Shown: positions 1 to 9,122, counted from the stretch's first letter. The stretch: 64,000 nucleotides of DNA from Paucidesulfovibrio gracilis DSM 16080 (GCF_900167125.1 NZ_FUYC01000004.1:1-64000); one strand, 5' to 3'. The notes: generated by a model from the sequence alone, not told the origin. Made by a program: numbers and translations.

Positions 1-179
1 CGACCGCGAAACGGCACATTGCGTATGAACCGCCAAAAACTGTCTTTGAGGCGCAATGCCCGGCTTTGACAGTGAGGACAGGCTGGCTGACCAGTGTACT
101 CAACTTCGATCACCGCAGGCTGAACAGACACGATCTTTTTGATTGTAAAATCCGGCAATCCAATTAGAATCCGCTCCAC
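1..179 (-). CDS. ISL3-family transposase, N-terminal part (cut by window edge)
   Basis: Reading the minus strand from a GTG at 179 gives an open frame of about 59 codons running off the left edge. It starts VERILIGLPDFTIKK and has a CPHC pair at about residues 34-37, followed by a basic stretch (LRLKDSFWRFIRNVP). That short zinc-ribbon start followed by basic residues is how ISL3-family transposases begin. The start is supported by AAAGGAG at 188-194, eight bases upstream. The catalytic part lies outside the window, so intactness cannot be judged. The family call is from memory of the domain, not a search. Confidence 0.6.
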   Translation of the reverse strand, partial: MERILIGLPDFTIKKIVSVQPAVIEVEYTGQPACPHCQSRALRLKDSFWRFIRNVPFRG

Positions 180-220
180 AAGCTCAACTCCTTTTTTTAG
201 TCGGAATCGAGTTCGCTTGT

Positions 221-256
221 AGGGTCTGGCGAGTCGTTTTGCCAGACCCTTTTTTT
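221..256 (+). terminator. 10-bp hairpin with T-tract beside the IS
   Basis: AGGGTCTGGC at 221-230 pairs perfectly with GCCAGACCCT at 241-250, followed by a run of seven T. It reads as a plus-strand rho-independent terminator, which would shield the transposase from outside transcription. It lies upstream of the transposase start, so it may equally be part of the IS end. No matching outer end is available in the window. Confidence 0.5.
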
Positions 257-296
257 AGGAATTCTTCGCGATTGCCCCTTTATTTGATGGAGAGCC

Positions 297-329
297 AGAA
301 AAGCCCCTACTCAGTGTGAGTAGGGGCTT
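297..329 (-). terminator. Terminator of tRNA-Ser
   Basis: AAGCCCCTACTCA at 301-313 and its exact reverse complement at 317-329 form a 13-bp stem with a 3-base loop. On the minus strand it is followed by TTTT (from 297-300). It sits 13 bases beyond the 3' end of the tRNA-Ser, so it is the expected terminator. Confidence 0.75.
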
Positions 330-341
330 GTACTGTCGAAA

Positions 342-433
342 TGGCGGAGAGGAGAGGATTTGAACCTCCGGTGGAGTTTCCCCCACACACGCTTTCCAGG
401 CGTGCTCCTTAAGCCGGACTCGGACACCTCTCC
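342..433 (-). tRNA. tRNA-Ser(GGA)
   Basis: The minus strand folds as a class II tRNA of 92 bases. The acceptor stem is GGAGAGG/CCTCTCC with discriminator G and an encoded CCA. The anticodon stem CACGC/GCGTG encloses loop CTGGAAA, giving anticodon GGA, which reads UCC/UCU serine codons. A long variable arm and a GGTTCAAATCC T-loop are present, as expected for serine tRNAs. It is followed by a strong terminator and flanked by the ISL3-type element. The upstream DNA is AT-rich, but no clean -35/-10 pair was found. Confidence 0.95.
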
Positions 434-513
434 GCGAGGAAGAATGACCTAATATAAAACAATTTTGCTGGCAAGGGGTAAAGGGGTAAAAAAATAAAAA
501 AAGTTTTTTCCCC

Positions 514-1425
514 TTATATTTCAAGCGTACCGCGATAGCTGTCCCAGGACGTAATGCCCATGTTGTAAACGAGATGCGCCAGGTCATCGACGAGACGGAA
601 CGCAAAGTCAGGACGCAGGAAGTTGGCTGTCCCCACTTGGACGGCGTGCGCTCCGACCAGGATAAATTCCAGCACATCCTGGGCGCAGGAAATGCCGCCA
701 ATGCCCACAACTGGAATGGAAACGGCCTGTACCGCTTGATGGACACAACGCAGGGCAACGGGCTTGATTGCCGGACCGGAAAGCCCGCCCACCACGTTGG
801 CCAGAAGCGGCTTTCGGGTATGGATATCCACGGCCATCCCAAGAAGCGTGTTGATCAGGGAGAGGGCGTCAGCGCCGCCTTGTTCCGCCGCCTTGGCGCA
901 AACGGAAACGTCCGTGACATTGGGAGAGAGCTTGACCCAGACGGGCTTTGCCCCGGCAGCCTGCTTAACGGAACGGGTTACGCGTTCAATCTGGTTCGGA
1001 TCCGCACCAAAGAGTGCTCCGCCCTGACTAACGTTTGGGCAGGAAACATTAACCTCCAGCGCGGCCACTTCTTCTCGGTCTGCCAGGATTGCGGCGAGTT
1101 CCGCAAATTCCTCCGGAGCGCAGGCATAGAGATTGGCCACCAAAGGTGTTTTTTTCCAAGGAAAGGTCGGCAGGACATTTCGCATGAAGGAGTCAACGCC
1201 GGGGTTTTGGATGCCGATGGCATTGAGCATGCCGCAAGGGGTTTCGGCAATGCGGGGCATGGGGTTGCCTTCACGGGCCTTAAGGGAGAGTCCCTTGGCT
1301 ACGACACCGCCCAACGTTTCCAGGTTGCCAAAATTTGAAAATTCCATACCGAACCCGAACGTGCCGGAGGCCGTGAGTACCGGGTTTTTGAAGGAAAGAC
1401 CGGCAACGTCTACACTGAGATCCAT
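514..1425 (-). CDS. pyrD: Dihydroorotate dehydrogenase B, catalytic subunit
   Basis: A 303-residue FMN enzyme that oxidises dihydroorotate to orotate in pyrimidine synthesis. It begins MDLSVDVAGLSFKNPV, followed by the flavin-site start TASGTFGFG, and carries EVNVSCPNVSQGG near residue 125. In class 1B enzymes the cysteine of this motif is the catalytic base. The C-terminal phosphate/FMN loops (VVGIGGIS, AVQVGTA) are intact. GGAGGT precedes the ATG. It lies 18 bases downstream of pyrK, the electron-transfer subunit that class B enzymes need to use NAD. The length is normal. The space before tRNA-Ser holds only an A/T-rich weak hairpin. Confidence 0.95.
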   Translation of the reverse strand: MDLSVDVAGLSFKNPVLTASGTFGFGMEFSNFGNLETLGGVVAKGLSLKAREGNPMPRIAETPCGMLNAIGIQNPGVDSFMRNVLPTFPWKKTPLVANLYACAPEEFAELAAILADREEVAALEVNVSCPNVSQGGALFGADPNQIERVTRSVKQAAGAKPVWVKLSPNVTDVSVCAKAAEQGGADALSLINTLLGMAVDIHTRKPLLANVVGGLSGPAIKPVALRCVHQAVQAVSIPVVGIGGISCAQDVLEFILVGAHAVQVGTANFLRPDFAFRLVDDLAHLVYNMGITSWDSYRGTLEI

Positions 1426-1443
1426 AGCTACCTCCGAATGTGT

Positions 1444-2226
1444 CTACAGGGTGACGTCTGTGGCCCAGAAAACAGGTCCGCGAGTGCAGGTCTGCACATG
1501 ATGGCCTTTGCCGTCCTGGCACACACAGCCGAGGCAGGCTCCCACGCCGCAGGCCATGCGATTTTCCAGAGAAAGCTGCGCTCTGGCTCCGAATTCCAGT
1601 GCTGCGGTCCGTACTGTGCGCATGAAGGGGGTCGGTCCACAACACAGTATTAGTCCGTCTCTATATTCATTTACTTTGTCACGCACCGCTTTGATGATTT
1701 TGGGCAGGTCATCGGAACTGTTTTCTTCCAGGCAGGAATGGGGACATTGGGAAAACGCAGTATACGGGTAACATTCCACAGGTAGGCGATGGGCAAAGAC
1801 CAGTTCCACATTTTGCGAGGTGGGGTGCGCTTCCATGTAGCCGACGAACGGGGCAATGCCGATTCCTCCGGCCAGGAGCAGGGTCGGGGTGTCTGGTTCC
1901 ACGGCAAATCCATTGCCCAGCGGACCCCAGACAACAACCTTGTCACCGGGGGAAAGTTGTGCCATTCGTGCCGTTCCCCGGCCTACGTTTTGGAAGAAGA
2001 TGGACAGATCTCCATCCGGCCCTTGGACGCGTCCAATGGAGAAGGGGCGCCCCCAAAGCAGGGAATGGTCCCAGTCCGACGGCCGGATCATAACGAATTG
2101 GCCGGGCCGCCAGTTGCTCCAGCCTGGATTTTCCAGGCGAAGCTCAAAGAATTCTCCTGGCCGGACCGATTGACCAATCGGCAGCACTTCACCTACGCTA
2201 ACTTCCCTGCAAACCTTTTTTACCAT
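1444..2226 (-). CDS. pyrK: Dihydroorotate dehydrogenase B, electron transfer subunit
   Basis: A 260-residue FAD and 2Fe-2S protein that passes electrons from PyrD to NAD. The N-terminal FAD-binding barrel has RPGQFVMIRP. The middle has the nucleotide-binding LLLAGGIGIAPF. The C-terminal cluster motif, CGVGACLGCVC followed by QTC, supplies four cysteines in the family's spacing. The chosen ATG at 2226 (MVKKVCREVS) has AGAGGG upstream. A longer frame to 2265 would overlap the divergent U32 gene and has no support. It forms an operon with pyrD. Confidence 0.93.
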   Translation of the reverse strand: MVKKVCREVSVGEVLPIGQSVRPGEFFELRLENPGWSNWRPGQFVMIRPSDWDHSLLWGRPFSIGRVQGPDGDLSIFFQNVGRGTARMAQLSPGDKVVVWGPLGNGFAVEPDTPTLLLAGGIGIAPFVGYMEAHPTSQNVELVFAHRLPVECYPYTAFSQCPHSCLEENSSDDLPKIIKAVRDKVNEYRDGLILCCGPTPFMRTVRTAALEFGARAQLSLENRMACGVGACLGCVCQDGKGHHVQTCTRGPVFWATDVTL

Positions 2227-2255
2227 GGGCTTAGCCCTCTTTGGACAGATTGACG

Positions 2256-4241
2256 ATGAATACAAATAATAATGCCGAGGCCTTTGTCCCGGAGATCATG
2301 GCTCCCGCCGGTGGGCGTGAGAGTTTCTTGGCGGCCATGGCCGCCGGTGCCGATGCCGTTTATCTTGGGCTGAAGCATTTTTCTGCACGCATGCAGGCCA
2401 ACAATTTTTCCATCAGCGAATTGGCGCGGCTTACGCATTTGGCGCATGATCAAGGAAGCAAGGTGTACGTTGCCATGAATACCCTGGTCAAGCCCGGAGA
2501 CGAGGACGCGGCCGGGCGTCTGCTGGATCGGGCGGCCCGGCTGGTGCACCCCGATGCCTTGATCGTGCAGGATCCGGCTATGTTGCTTCTGGCGAGGCAG
2601 GTGGGGTTTCAAGGCGAACTACATCTTTCCACGTTGGCGAATATCACGCACCCTGCTGGGCTTGCCATGGCTCATGACATGGGGGCCGATCGTGTGGTTA
2701 TTCCCAGGGAACTGAATCTGGACGAAGTACGGCAGATGACGGAGGCGTGCCCCGAAGGGCTGGATTTGGAAATATTCGTGCATGGGGCGCTTTGTTACTC
2801 GATTTCCGGTCGGTGCTGGTGGTCCAGTTACATGGGCGGGAAAAGTGGCCTACGCGGGCGCTGTGTGCAGCCCTGTCGGCGTCTGTACCGTCATGGGCGG
2901 GATGATCAGGGACGGCGGGCTTTTTCCTGCATGGATTTGAGTCTGGATGTGTTGACGAAACCCCTATTGCAGATGCCCAAGGTCAGCGCGTGGAAAATCG
3001 AGGGACGGAAGAAGGGACCGCACTACGTTTATTACACGGTGAAGGCCTACCAGCTATTGCGCGACCACCCCAAGGATGCCCAGGCTAAAAAGGACGCGCT
3101 CAGTCTGCTGGAACAGGCCTTGGGACGCCCCGGCACTCATTCCGTGTTTTTGCCGCAGCGGACATTTACTCCGGTGCAGCCGGACAAGGATACGGGATCT
3201 GGGTTGTTTCTCGGACCAGTTCGTACCCAGAACCGCAAACCCTATTTGAAGCCGCGTCAGGAGCTGTTGCCCGGGGATCTTCTCCGTGTTGGGTATGAGG
3301 ATGAAGCCGGGCATCGGGTTTTGCCCGTGCGCAAACGTGTTCCCAAGGGGGGGCGTCTGGACCTTCCGGGAGGTCGTGGTCCTTCGGCAACCGCTGGGAT
3401 GCGTGTCTTTCTGATCGACCGTCGGGAGCCGGGTTTGATGCATGCCATGCGCGACCAGGAAAAACGCTTGGCTGGTGCGGACGATGCGGATTCGGCCGGA
3501 GGGTCGTCATTTGTACCCACCATGCCGCGTCCTGTGAAACTATCCGGCTCGCGGCATATCAGCTTGTTCCGTACTCCGCCAAAAGGGAAAGTACGTTCCG
3601 AAACCGGCCTCTGGCTGGAAGATCGGTTGGTGAGTAATTTGCCCAAACCGCTGGGGCGTAAGATTTGGTGGTGGCTTCCCCCCGTGATCTGGCCAAATGA
3701 GGAGCCGCGCTGGAAGGAATTGGTCCAAATGGCGTTGGACAAGGGCGCGCGGACATTGGTGTTGAATGCTCCCTGGCAGCGTGCCTTGGTGCCTGACGGC
3801 GATGTGCGCCTTTTGGCTGGGCCGTTTTGCAATATCGCCAATGCCATGGCGGTGCAGGTTTTGGCGGAGCAGGGGTTTTCCGGTGCGTTTGTAAGTCCGG
3901 AACTTTCCGGGGAAGAGTTTTTACGTCTCCCCGCGGAGTCGCCGTTGCCGCTGGGAATGGTGCTGAAAGGTTCCTGGCCCTTGGGCATCTCCCGTGTGCT
4001 GGGACAGGGTGTCAAACCTGGCGAAACATATTCCAGTCCCAAGGGAGAGGGGTGCTGGGTGAAGCCCCTGGGCCAGAATTATTGGGTATATCCGGACTGG
4101 GAACTGGATTTGTCTAGCGAGTCAAAGGCGCTGGAGCGTGCCGGATATGCCTGGCTTGTGGATATGCGGGAGAATTGGCCCAAAAAGGTACGCGCCGCAC
4201 AACGTACAAGCAAATTCAACTGGCATTTGAAGTTGCTCTAA
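2256..4241 (+). CDS. U32-family protein, RlhA-like (23S rRNA hydroxylation)
   Basis: A 661-residue member of the U32 'peptidase' family. The start MAPAGGRESFLAAMAAGADAV and the signature EIFVHGALCYSISGRCWWSS followed by GRCVQPCRR are clear. The signature cysteines probably hold a 4Fe-4S cluster. In E. coli, the long U32 proteins with a C-terminal extension are RlhA (C2501 hydroxylation of 23S rRNA). Length and layout fit that branch better than the short UbiU/UbiV or YhbU types. The ATG at 2256 is preferred to an in-frame TTG at 2241. It is divergent from pyrK with a 29-base gap. The specific role is inference. Confidence 0.8.
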   Translation: MNTNNNAEAFVPEIMAPAGGRESFLAAMAAGADAVYLGLKHFSARMQANNFSISELARLTHLAHDQGSKVYVAMNTLVKPGDEDAAGRLLDRAARLVHPDALIVQDPAMLLLARQVGFQGELHLSTLANITHPAGLAMAHDMGADRVVIPRELNLDEVRQMTEACPEGLDLEIFVHGALCYSISGRCWWSSYMGGKSGLRGRCVQPCRRLYRHGRDDQGRRAFSCMDLSLDVLTKPLLQMPKVSAWKIEGRKKGPHYVYYTVKAYQLLRDHPKDAQAKKDALSLLEQALGRPGTHSVFLPQRTFTPVQPDKDTGSGLFLGPVRTQNRKPYLKPRQELLPGDLLRVGYEDEAGHRVLPVRKRVPKGGRLDLPGGRGPSATAGMRVFLIDRREPGLMHAMRDQEKRLAGADDADSAGGSSFVPTMPRPVKLSGSRHISLFRTPPKGKVRSETGLWLEDRLVSNLPKPLGRKIWWWLPPVIWPNEEPRWKELVQMALDKGARTLVLNAPWQRALVPDGDVRLLAGPFCNIANAMAVQVLAEQGFSGAFVSPELSGEEFLRLPAESPLPLGMVLKGSWPLGISRVLGQGVKPGETYSSPKGEGCWVKPLGQNYWVYPDWELDLSSESKALERAGYAWLVDMRENWPKKVRAAQRTSKFNWHLKLL

Positions 4242-4291
4242 AAACCGTGTGCAGCGGCGTCCCCTGGCGAGGCCGAAAAACGGTATTTCCC

Positions 4292-5098
4292 TCAAGTGTG
4301 GCAGGACTCTTCGTGTTCCAGGTAGATTGTGCCTTTGAGGTAGAGGACTGCGGGACCGGCGATTTTTACGCGGTCGCCCATGTGACGGCAAAGCAATTCT
4401 CCACCGCGTTTTGAAACCTGGTAGGCTCGGAGTTCCGACTTGTTCAGTCGATCGGCCCAGTAGGGAACCAGCGTACAATGCGCCGACCCCGTGACCGGGT
4501 CTTCCGGAATGCCAACGCTGGGCGCAAACACCCGGGACACGAAGTCGTATTCCTCGCTTGGGGCCGTGACGATCATGCTCAGTCCGTCCAGCTCGGCGAT
4601 GCGTTCCATGTCCGGGGAGAGGGTTCGGATTTGTTCTTCGGATTCGAATACCGCCATGAAATCCTGGTAAAAATAGAGTTCGTCCGGTCTGGCGCCCAAG
4701 GCGCGCTGCACCCGCTCCGTCACCTGGAAGGGCTTTGCCGGCCAGGATGGAAAGTCCATGGAAAGCACGCAACCCTGGTCCCGATCCACAAACAGTCTGC
4801 CGCTTCGGGTGGCGAAAACAATGCATTGGTCTTGGTAGCCCAGCTGCTCGAACAGAACATGGGCGGCCGCCAGTGTCGCATGACCGCATAAGTCGACTTC
4901 TCCGCAAGGCGTGAACCAGCGAAGCTCATAGTATTCACCGCGTTTAACAAAAAAGGCGGTTTCGGAGAGATTGTTTTCCTGCGCAATACCGCTCAAAAGG
5001 TCATCGCTGAGCCATTCAAACAACGGCACTACGGCTGCGGGGTTGCCTCCGAACAAGCGTGAAGAAAACGCGTCCACTTGATAGAGTTCCAGCTTCAT
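4292..5098 (-). CDS. PhzF-family isomerase/epimerase-like protein
   Basis: A 268-residue protein starting MKLELYQVDAFSSRLFGGNPAAVV, the typical start of the PhzF fold (diaminopimelate-epimerase-like). The conserved acidic residue is in NNLSETAFFV, and HATLAAAHVLFE and DPVTGSAHCTL are the other family blocks. PhzF isomerises a phenazine precursor, but most bacterial homologues have no known substrate and there is no phenazine cluster here. AGGAAAA lies upstream of the ATG. It is convergent with the U32 gene and follows the PBP gene after 107 bases. Confidence 0.85.
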   Translation of the reverse strand: MKLELYQVDAFSSRLFGGNPAAVVPLFEWLSDDLLSGIAQENNLSETAFFVKRGEYYELRWFTPCGEVDLCGHATLAAAHVLFEQLGYQDQCIVFATRSGRLFVDRDQGCVLSMDFPSWPAKPFQVTERVQRALGARPDELYFYQDFMAVFESEEQIRTLSPDMERIAELDGLSMIVTAPSEEYDFVSRVFAPSVGIPEDPVTGSAHCTLVPYWADRLNKSELRAYQVSKRGGELLCRHMGDRVKIAGPAVLYLKGTIYLEHEESCHT

Positions 5099-5169
5099 GG
5101 TTTTCCTCCAATTCAGTTGACCGGCCGTCTGGTTTGATCCGGTTTGGGCTGCTCAAGAAGGAGAAAGAG

Positions 5170-5195
5170 ATGGCGGCCGAACCAGCGGCCGCCAT
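5170..5195 (-). terminator. Hairpin after the penicillin-binding protein gene
   Basis: ATGGCGGCCG at 5170-5179 pairs with CGGCCGCCAT at 5186-5195 around a six-base loop, 10 bases past the PBP stop codon. On the minus strand it is followed by CTCTTTCTCC, a poor T-tract. It is probably a weak terminator or mRNA 3'-end stabiliser between the PBP and PhzF-like genes. Confidence 0.45.
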
Positions 5196-5205
5196 TTGGA
5201 AGGCT

Positions 5206-7551
5206 TTAGAATCCCTGCTTGAGCAGATCGTCATCCACCCCCTGAGCACCGGGAGCTGTGGAGCCCGGATTTGTCGTGGGCGTGGGGACGGGCTGCGTTC
5301 CTTCTTTGAACGGCAGAAAGTAGGATACCATACGCATGCCGTCTCGGGAACCCTCTTCAAAACTGGCGCGGGATATGACGATACCGTCAGGTTGTTCGAA
5401 GTCCTGAAGCGGATAGTCTTCCTCAATTTCCTTACGATAATCAATCCAGATGGGAAGGGCCGTGGAACTGCCCGCTTCGCCGGCTCCCATGGAGCGCGGT
5501 TCATCAAAGCCGACATATACGCCAGTGAGCAGGTACGGGGAATAGCCCATGAACCAGGCGTCACGCTCATCGTTGGTGGTGCCTGTTTTCCCGGCCAGTG
5601 GGCGGCCCAGGACACGGGCGCGCCGTCCGGTACCCTGTTGTACGACCTCCTGCATCAAGTAGCAGATTTGGTAGGCGGTTTGCGGGCTGATGACTTCGTG
5701 GGTAACAGGCTCCGAGGAATAGATTTGTTCTCCCCAGACATCTTGGACTTCAAGAACAAGGCGCGGTTCGACCCAGGAACCGCCGCGAGGGAATACCGTG
5801 TAGGCGGAGCAGAGGTTGATGGGCGTCACCGAGGCGGATCCCAGGGCTACAGAGAGATCTTGCGGGAAATCCGCCTCCAAACCAAGGGCTTTGGCACGTT
5901 CGATGATTTTTTGGATGCCGACTTTGTGCGCAACGCGGATGGTCACAAGGTTTTTGGATTTGACCAGCGCGGTCCGCAGGGACAGCCACCCGTAGAAGCG
6001 GTGAGCGTAGTTTTCCGGCCGCCAGACCGATCCATCTTCGTTCTCAAAGACGATGGCCGTATCCTTCACCAGGGTAGCCGGGGTCATGCCGTTGTCCAGA
6101 GCCACGGAATAGACCAATGGCTTGAAGGCCGAGCCTGGCTGGCGGCGGGCCTGGGTGGCGCGGTTGTACTCGCTTCTCATGTAGTCGTAGCCGCCCACCA
6201 ATGCGGGAACCTCGCCGGTTTCCGGGACGATGGAGACCAGGGCGCCTTGCACTTCGGGTTCCAGCTCAAGGTCAAAGATCCAATCTTTTTCCCCCTGCTC
6301 GGGCCGTTCTTTTACCGAAACCCAGACCACATCTCCTTTCCCCACGACCTTGCGTGCATCGGAGATTTTGCGTGCCCAGGATGCGCGTTGCCGCAAATTT
6401 GGTTTCCGGCACCAGGACATGCTGGAAACCGGAATCGTCCCGGTGAGCGGTCCAACTTTGATTTGGGCTTTGGATTTGCTCACATCGGTGACCATGGCCA
6501 TCAGCCAGTCGCCGGCAGCAATGTCGTCGGGTACGACTTCCTGGGCTTCCAGGCGTTGCAGGAGTTGCGGATCTTCGTCCACGTTGCCCAATGGTCCGGG
6601 CCAGCCGCGCCGCTTGGCCGAGTTTTCCAAACCCTCGCGCAGAGCGGCCTCCGCTGCGGCCTGATGTTTGGGGTCACAAGCGGTGTAAACGGATAAGCCA
6701 CGCTCGTACACTTGGTTCTTGCCGTATTTGTCGATGAGCCAGCGGCGAACTTCTTCCAGGTAATATGCCCCTGTTCCCCAGGAAGGATCGGGCATGCGTT
6801 TGAGTACTATTTCCTGTTCAAGGGCTTCTTGGCGTTCCGCTTCGGTTATCCAGCCCTGCTCGTGCATTTGGCCGAGCACGTAGCGTTGACGATCTTTGGC
6901 AAGATCGAAGTTGGCGTAGGGACTGTAGCGGCTGGGAGCCTGTGGCAGCCCGGCAAGCATGGCGCATTCCGCCAGGGTCAGGTCCAGGGCGTGTTTGCCG
7001 AAATACGTCCGCGCAGCGGCTTCCACGCCGTAGCTGTTGGAGCCGAGAAAAATTTCATTGAGGTAGATAGTGAGGATTTCCTCTTTGGTCAGATAGTTCT
7101 CCAACCTATAGGCGAGGATAGCCTCTTTGAGTTTGCGTTCATAGCTTTTGACGTTAGTGAGCAGTAGCTGCTTGACGATCTGCTGGGTGATGGTGCTGCC
7201 GCCCTGTTTGACCCGTCCGGACTTGAGGTTGATCAGGAAGGCCCGGAAAATGGCCATGAGATCCACGCCTTCATGATCGTAGAACGCGGCATCCTCGGCG
7301 GCCAGAAAAGCCATGGGAAGCCATTTGTTCATTTCGTCAAGCCGCACAAGGAAGCGCTTTTCATGATAGAAATAGCCCAGAACGCCGCCCTGTTTGTCGT
7401 AGACGGTGGTGACCAGGGCGGGGGTGTAGTCCGTGATTTCCGTAAAGTTGGGGAGATCGGCCGAGGCCCAGCGATAGAGTCCGTAAAAGGAACCGGCCGC
7501 AAGGATGGTCAGGGCCGTGGCCGTATAGAGCAGGTATTTGAGAATCTTCAT
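5206..7551 (-). CDS. mrcA: Class A penicillin-binding protein (PBP1A type)
   Basis: A 781-residue bifunctional peptidoglycan synthase anchored by one N-terminal membrane segment (LLYTATALTILAAGSFYGLY). The glycosyltransferase domain (about 50-220) has EDAAFYDHEGVD and KQGGSTITQQ with the catalytic glutamate. The transpeptidase domain has SxxK in RQPGSAFKPL, SxN in VKSKNLV and KTG in AGKTGTTNDERDAW. Between them is an OB-like insert usual for PBP1A. The C-terminus is proline/threonine-rich (TQPVPTPTTNPGS). The start lies 9 bases after the YkgJ-like gene, so the two are co-transcribed. All catalytic motifs are intact. Confidence 0.94.
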   Translation of the reverse strand: MKILKYLLYTATALTILAAGSFYGLYRWASADLPNFTEITDYTPALVTTVYDKQGGVLGYFYHEKRFLVRLDEMNKWLPMAFLAAEDAAFYDHEGVDLMAIFRAFLINLKSGRVKQGGSTITQQIVKQLLLTNVKSYERKLKEAILAYRLENYLTKEEILTIYLNEIFLGSNSYGVEAAARTYFGKHALDLTLAECAMLAGLPQAPSRYSPYANFDLAKDRQRYVLGQMHEQGWITEAERQEALEQEIVLKRMPDPSWGTGAYYLEEVRRWLIDKYGKNQVYERGLSVYTACDPKHQAAAEAALREGLENSAKRRGWPGPLGNVDEDPQLLQRLEAQEVVPDDIAAGDWLMAMVTDVSKSKAQIKVGPLTGTIPVSSMSWCRKPNLRQRASWARKISDARKVVGKGDVVWVSVKERPEQGEKDWIFDLELEPEVQGALVSIVPETGEVPALVGGYDYMRSEYNRATQARRQPGSAFKPLVYSVALDNGMTPATLVKDTAIVFENEDGSVWRPENYAHRFYGWLSLRTALVKSKNLVTIRVAHKVGIQKIIERAKALGLEADFPQDLSVALGSASVTPINLCSAYTVFPRGGSWVEPRLVLEVQDVWGEQIYSSEPVTHEVISPQTAYQICYLMQEVVQQGTGRRARVLGRPLAGKTGTTNDERDAWFMGYSPYLLTGVYVGFDEPRSMGAGEAGSSTALPIWIDYRKEIEEDYPLQDFEQPDGIVISRASFEEGSRDGMRMVSYFLPFKEGTQPVPTPTTNPGSTAPGAQGVDDDLLKQGF

Positions 7552-7560
7552 AGGCTCACA

Positions 7561-8112
7561 TCAAAAGCTGCGTTTCACCGGTTTGGAACCGGCAGTGGGA
7601 GGAAGTCCCCAGGCTAGGCGCAAGCGGCCCATCAGGTCGCGTACCGTGCCTGCGTTGGTATCAAACGTCTCAAACATGCGAAGCAGGTGTACCGCCTCCC
7701 TGCGGGCAAGGCAAGACGGCGAATCAAAAACGCTGACCTCGTTGTGCACCACCCAGAAGGGAAACAGCCGGCAATAATAGGGTCGGAGATCCTGCGGTAT
7801 GCGGCATCCTTTGGAACCCAGGAACCGACAGGCTCCGCTTGCGTCCACGGCAAGCCGGAAATGGAATTTTTGCCGCGGGAACAAAGCCAGCACGCGTTCC
7901 TTTTCCCCGGGGAAAAGGCGCAAAATATTGTGAACGAATCCCTCCGTATTTTCCTGGAGGGCAAAGCCGCCTTCGTCCGGCTGGAATTCCTGGATCCGTT
8001 CCTTTTCGGTCTGAGACAAGGGAAAACAAAATTCTTCCTGGCCCGGTTCCAGGCGGCAGCAGGTTGGTCCCTGAAGGGCGCAACGTTTGCAGATGGAAGG
8101 ATCGGAAGTCAC
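7561..8112 (-). CDS. YkgJ-family cysteine-cluster protein
   Basis: A 183-residue protein with the YkgJ/UPF0153 pattern. An N-terminal CKRCALQGPTCC is followed by CRFLGSKGCRIP and RPYYCRLFPFW, giving about eight conserved cysteines likely to bind a metal or Fe-S cluster. The family is widespread but its function is unknown. The ATG overlaps the kdsD stop by four bases (ATGA), so translation is coupled. It lies between kdsD and the PBP gene in an envelope-synthesis run. Confidence 0.8.
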   Translation of the reverse strand: MTSDPSICKRCALQGPTCCRLEPGQEEFCFPLSQTEKERIQEFQPDEGGFALQENTEGFVHNILRLFPGEKERVLALFPRQKFHFRLAVDASGACRFLGSKGCRIPQDLRPYYCRLFPFWVVHNEVSVFDSPSCLARREAVHLLRMFETFDTNAGTVRDLMGRLRLAWGLPPTAGSKPVKRSF

Positions 8113-9122
8113 GATGTCCCGTCATCTCCGTTGGTGGAAAATTTGACTCGCCCCTTGCCCAAAAGATCGTGCAGATGCACGAGGCCCAGCAATTTGTCGT
8201 CACTGTCCAGGACCGGCAGAACCGTAATCTGATGCGATTCCATCACATCCAGCACTTTGGCTGCGGATTCCTGAGGGTGGGCCGCCTTGGGGTTGGCGGT
8301 CATGACCGTGTTTGCGGGCAGAGCCGGATCGAGGATGCCCTTGCTGGCCAGGCGACGTACATCACCATCCGTGAGTACGCCGGTGAGCCGTCCCGCCTGA
8401 TTTTCGAAGACGACCAGTCCGAAGCCTCCAGCATCGAGCACCTGGAGTGCCTCGCTCATGGTTGCGTTGTCCGGGACCGAGGGCAGTTCGTCTACATGCA
8501 TGAGGTCGGCAACGCGTTTACTTAACCGTTGGCCCAAAGCTCCCCCGGGATGATAGCGGCGGAAGTCGCCTTTGTCGAAACCCTTGAGCTGCATGAGGCA
8601 GACGGCCAAAGCATCTCCCACGGCCAGGGTGGCTGTGGTGCTGGCGGTCGGGGCCAGTCCCATGGGGCAGGCCTCGCGCGGCACCGCCACCTGAATGACG
8701 GCGTCGGCCAGTTTCGCCATGGAGGAATCCTCCTTGGCGGTCATGGCGATGACCCAGGCTCCCAGAGAGCGGAGCGTCGGCAGGATGGCGTTCAGTTCGT
8801 CCGTTTCTCCGCTGTTGGAGATGGCCAGCACCACGTCCTCGGAGCGGATCATGCCCATGTCGCCATGGGCTCCTTCCACGGGATGCAGAAAAAAGGAGGG
8901 AGTGCCTGTGCTTGAGAGTGTGGCCGCGATTTTTCGGCCGACAAGTCCTGACTTGCCGATGCCCGTGACAACGAGCCGTCCGGCGCAGCAGGCGATGCGG
9001 CGGACAGCCGTGGCGAATCCTTCGTCCAGTTGTTCCTTGACCGCAGTCAATCCCTGGATTTCAATATCCAGCACGTTCCGGGCCATATCCAGCAAATGCG
9101 TATCCGCGTTGCCGTTGGTCAT
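8109..9122 (-). CDS. kdsD: Arabinose-5-phosphate isomerase (KpsF/GutQ/KdsD)
   Basis: A 337-residue protein with an N-terminal SIS sugar-phosphate isomerase domain (VVTGIGKSGLVGRKIAATL, then a serine-rich SSTGTPSFFLHPVEGAHGD) and two C-terminal CBS domains. It converts ribulose-5-phosphate to arabinose-5-phosphate, the first step to KDO for lipopolysaccharide. The ATG at 9122 has AGGTGGGA at the right distance. A GTG at 9131 would add three residues but overlaps that ribosome site. It follows purF by 33 bases and overlaps the YkgJ-like gene. Confidence 0.92.
   Translation of the reverse strand: MTNGNADTHLLDMARNVLDIEIQGLTAVKEQLDEGFATAVRRIACCAGRLVVTGIGKSGLVGRKIAATLSSTGTPSFFLHPVEGAHGDMGMIRSEDVVLAISNSGETDELNAILPTLRSLGAWVIAMTAKEDSSMAKLADAVIQVAVPREACPMGLAPTASTTATLAVGDALAVCLMQLKGFDKGDFRRYHPGGALGQRLSKRVADLMHVDELPSVPDNATMSEALQVLDAGGFGLVVFENQAGRLTGVLTDGDVRRLASKGILDPALPANTVMTANPKAAHPQESAAKVLDVMESHQITVLPVLDSDDKLLGLVHLHDLLGKGRVKFSTNGDDGTS

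Noticed and set aside
4292-5098. Phenazine biosynthesis from the PhzF-like gene
   Set aside because: No other phz genes are present, and PhzF-fold proteins are widespread with unknown substrates.
5059-6696. A 545-codon plus-strand frame opposite the PBP gene
   Set aside because: Antisense shadow of the penicillin-binding protein; it has no ribosome site or recognisable domain.
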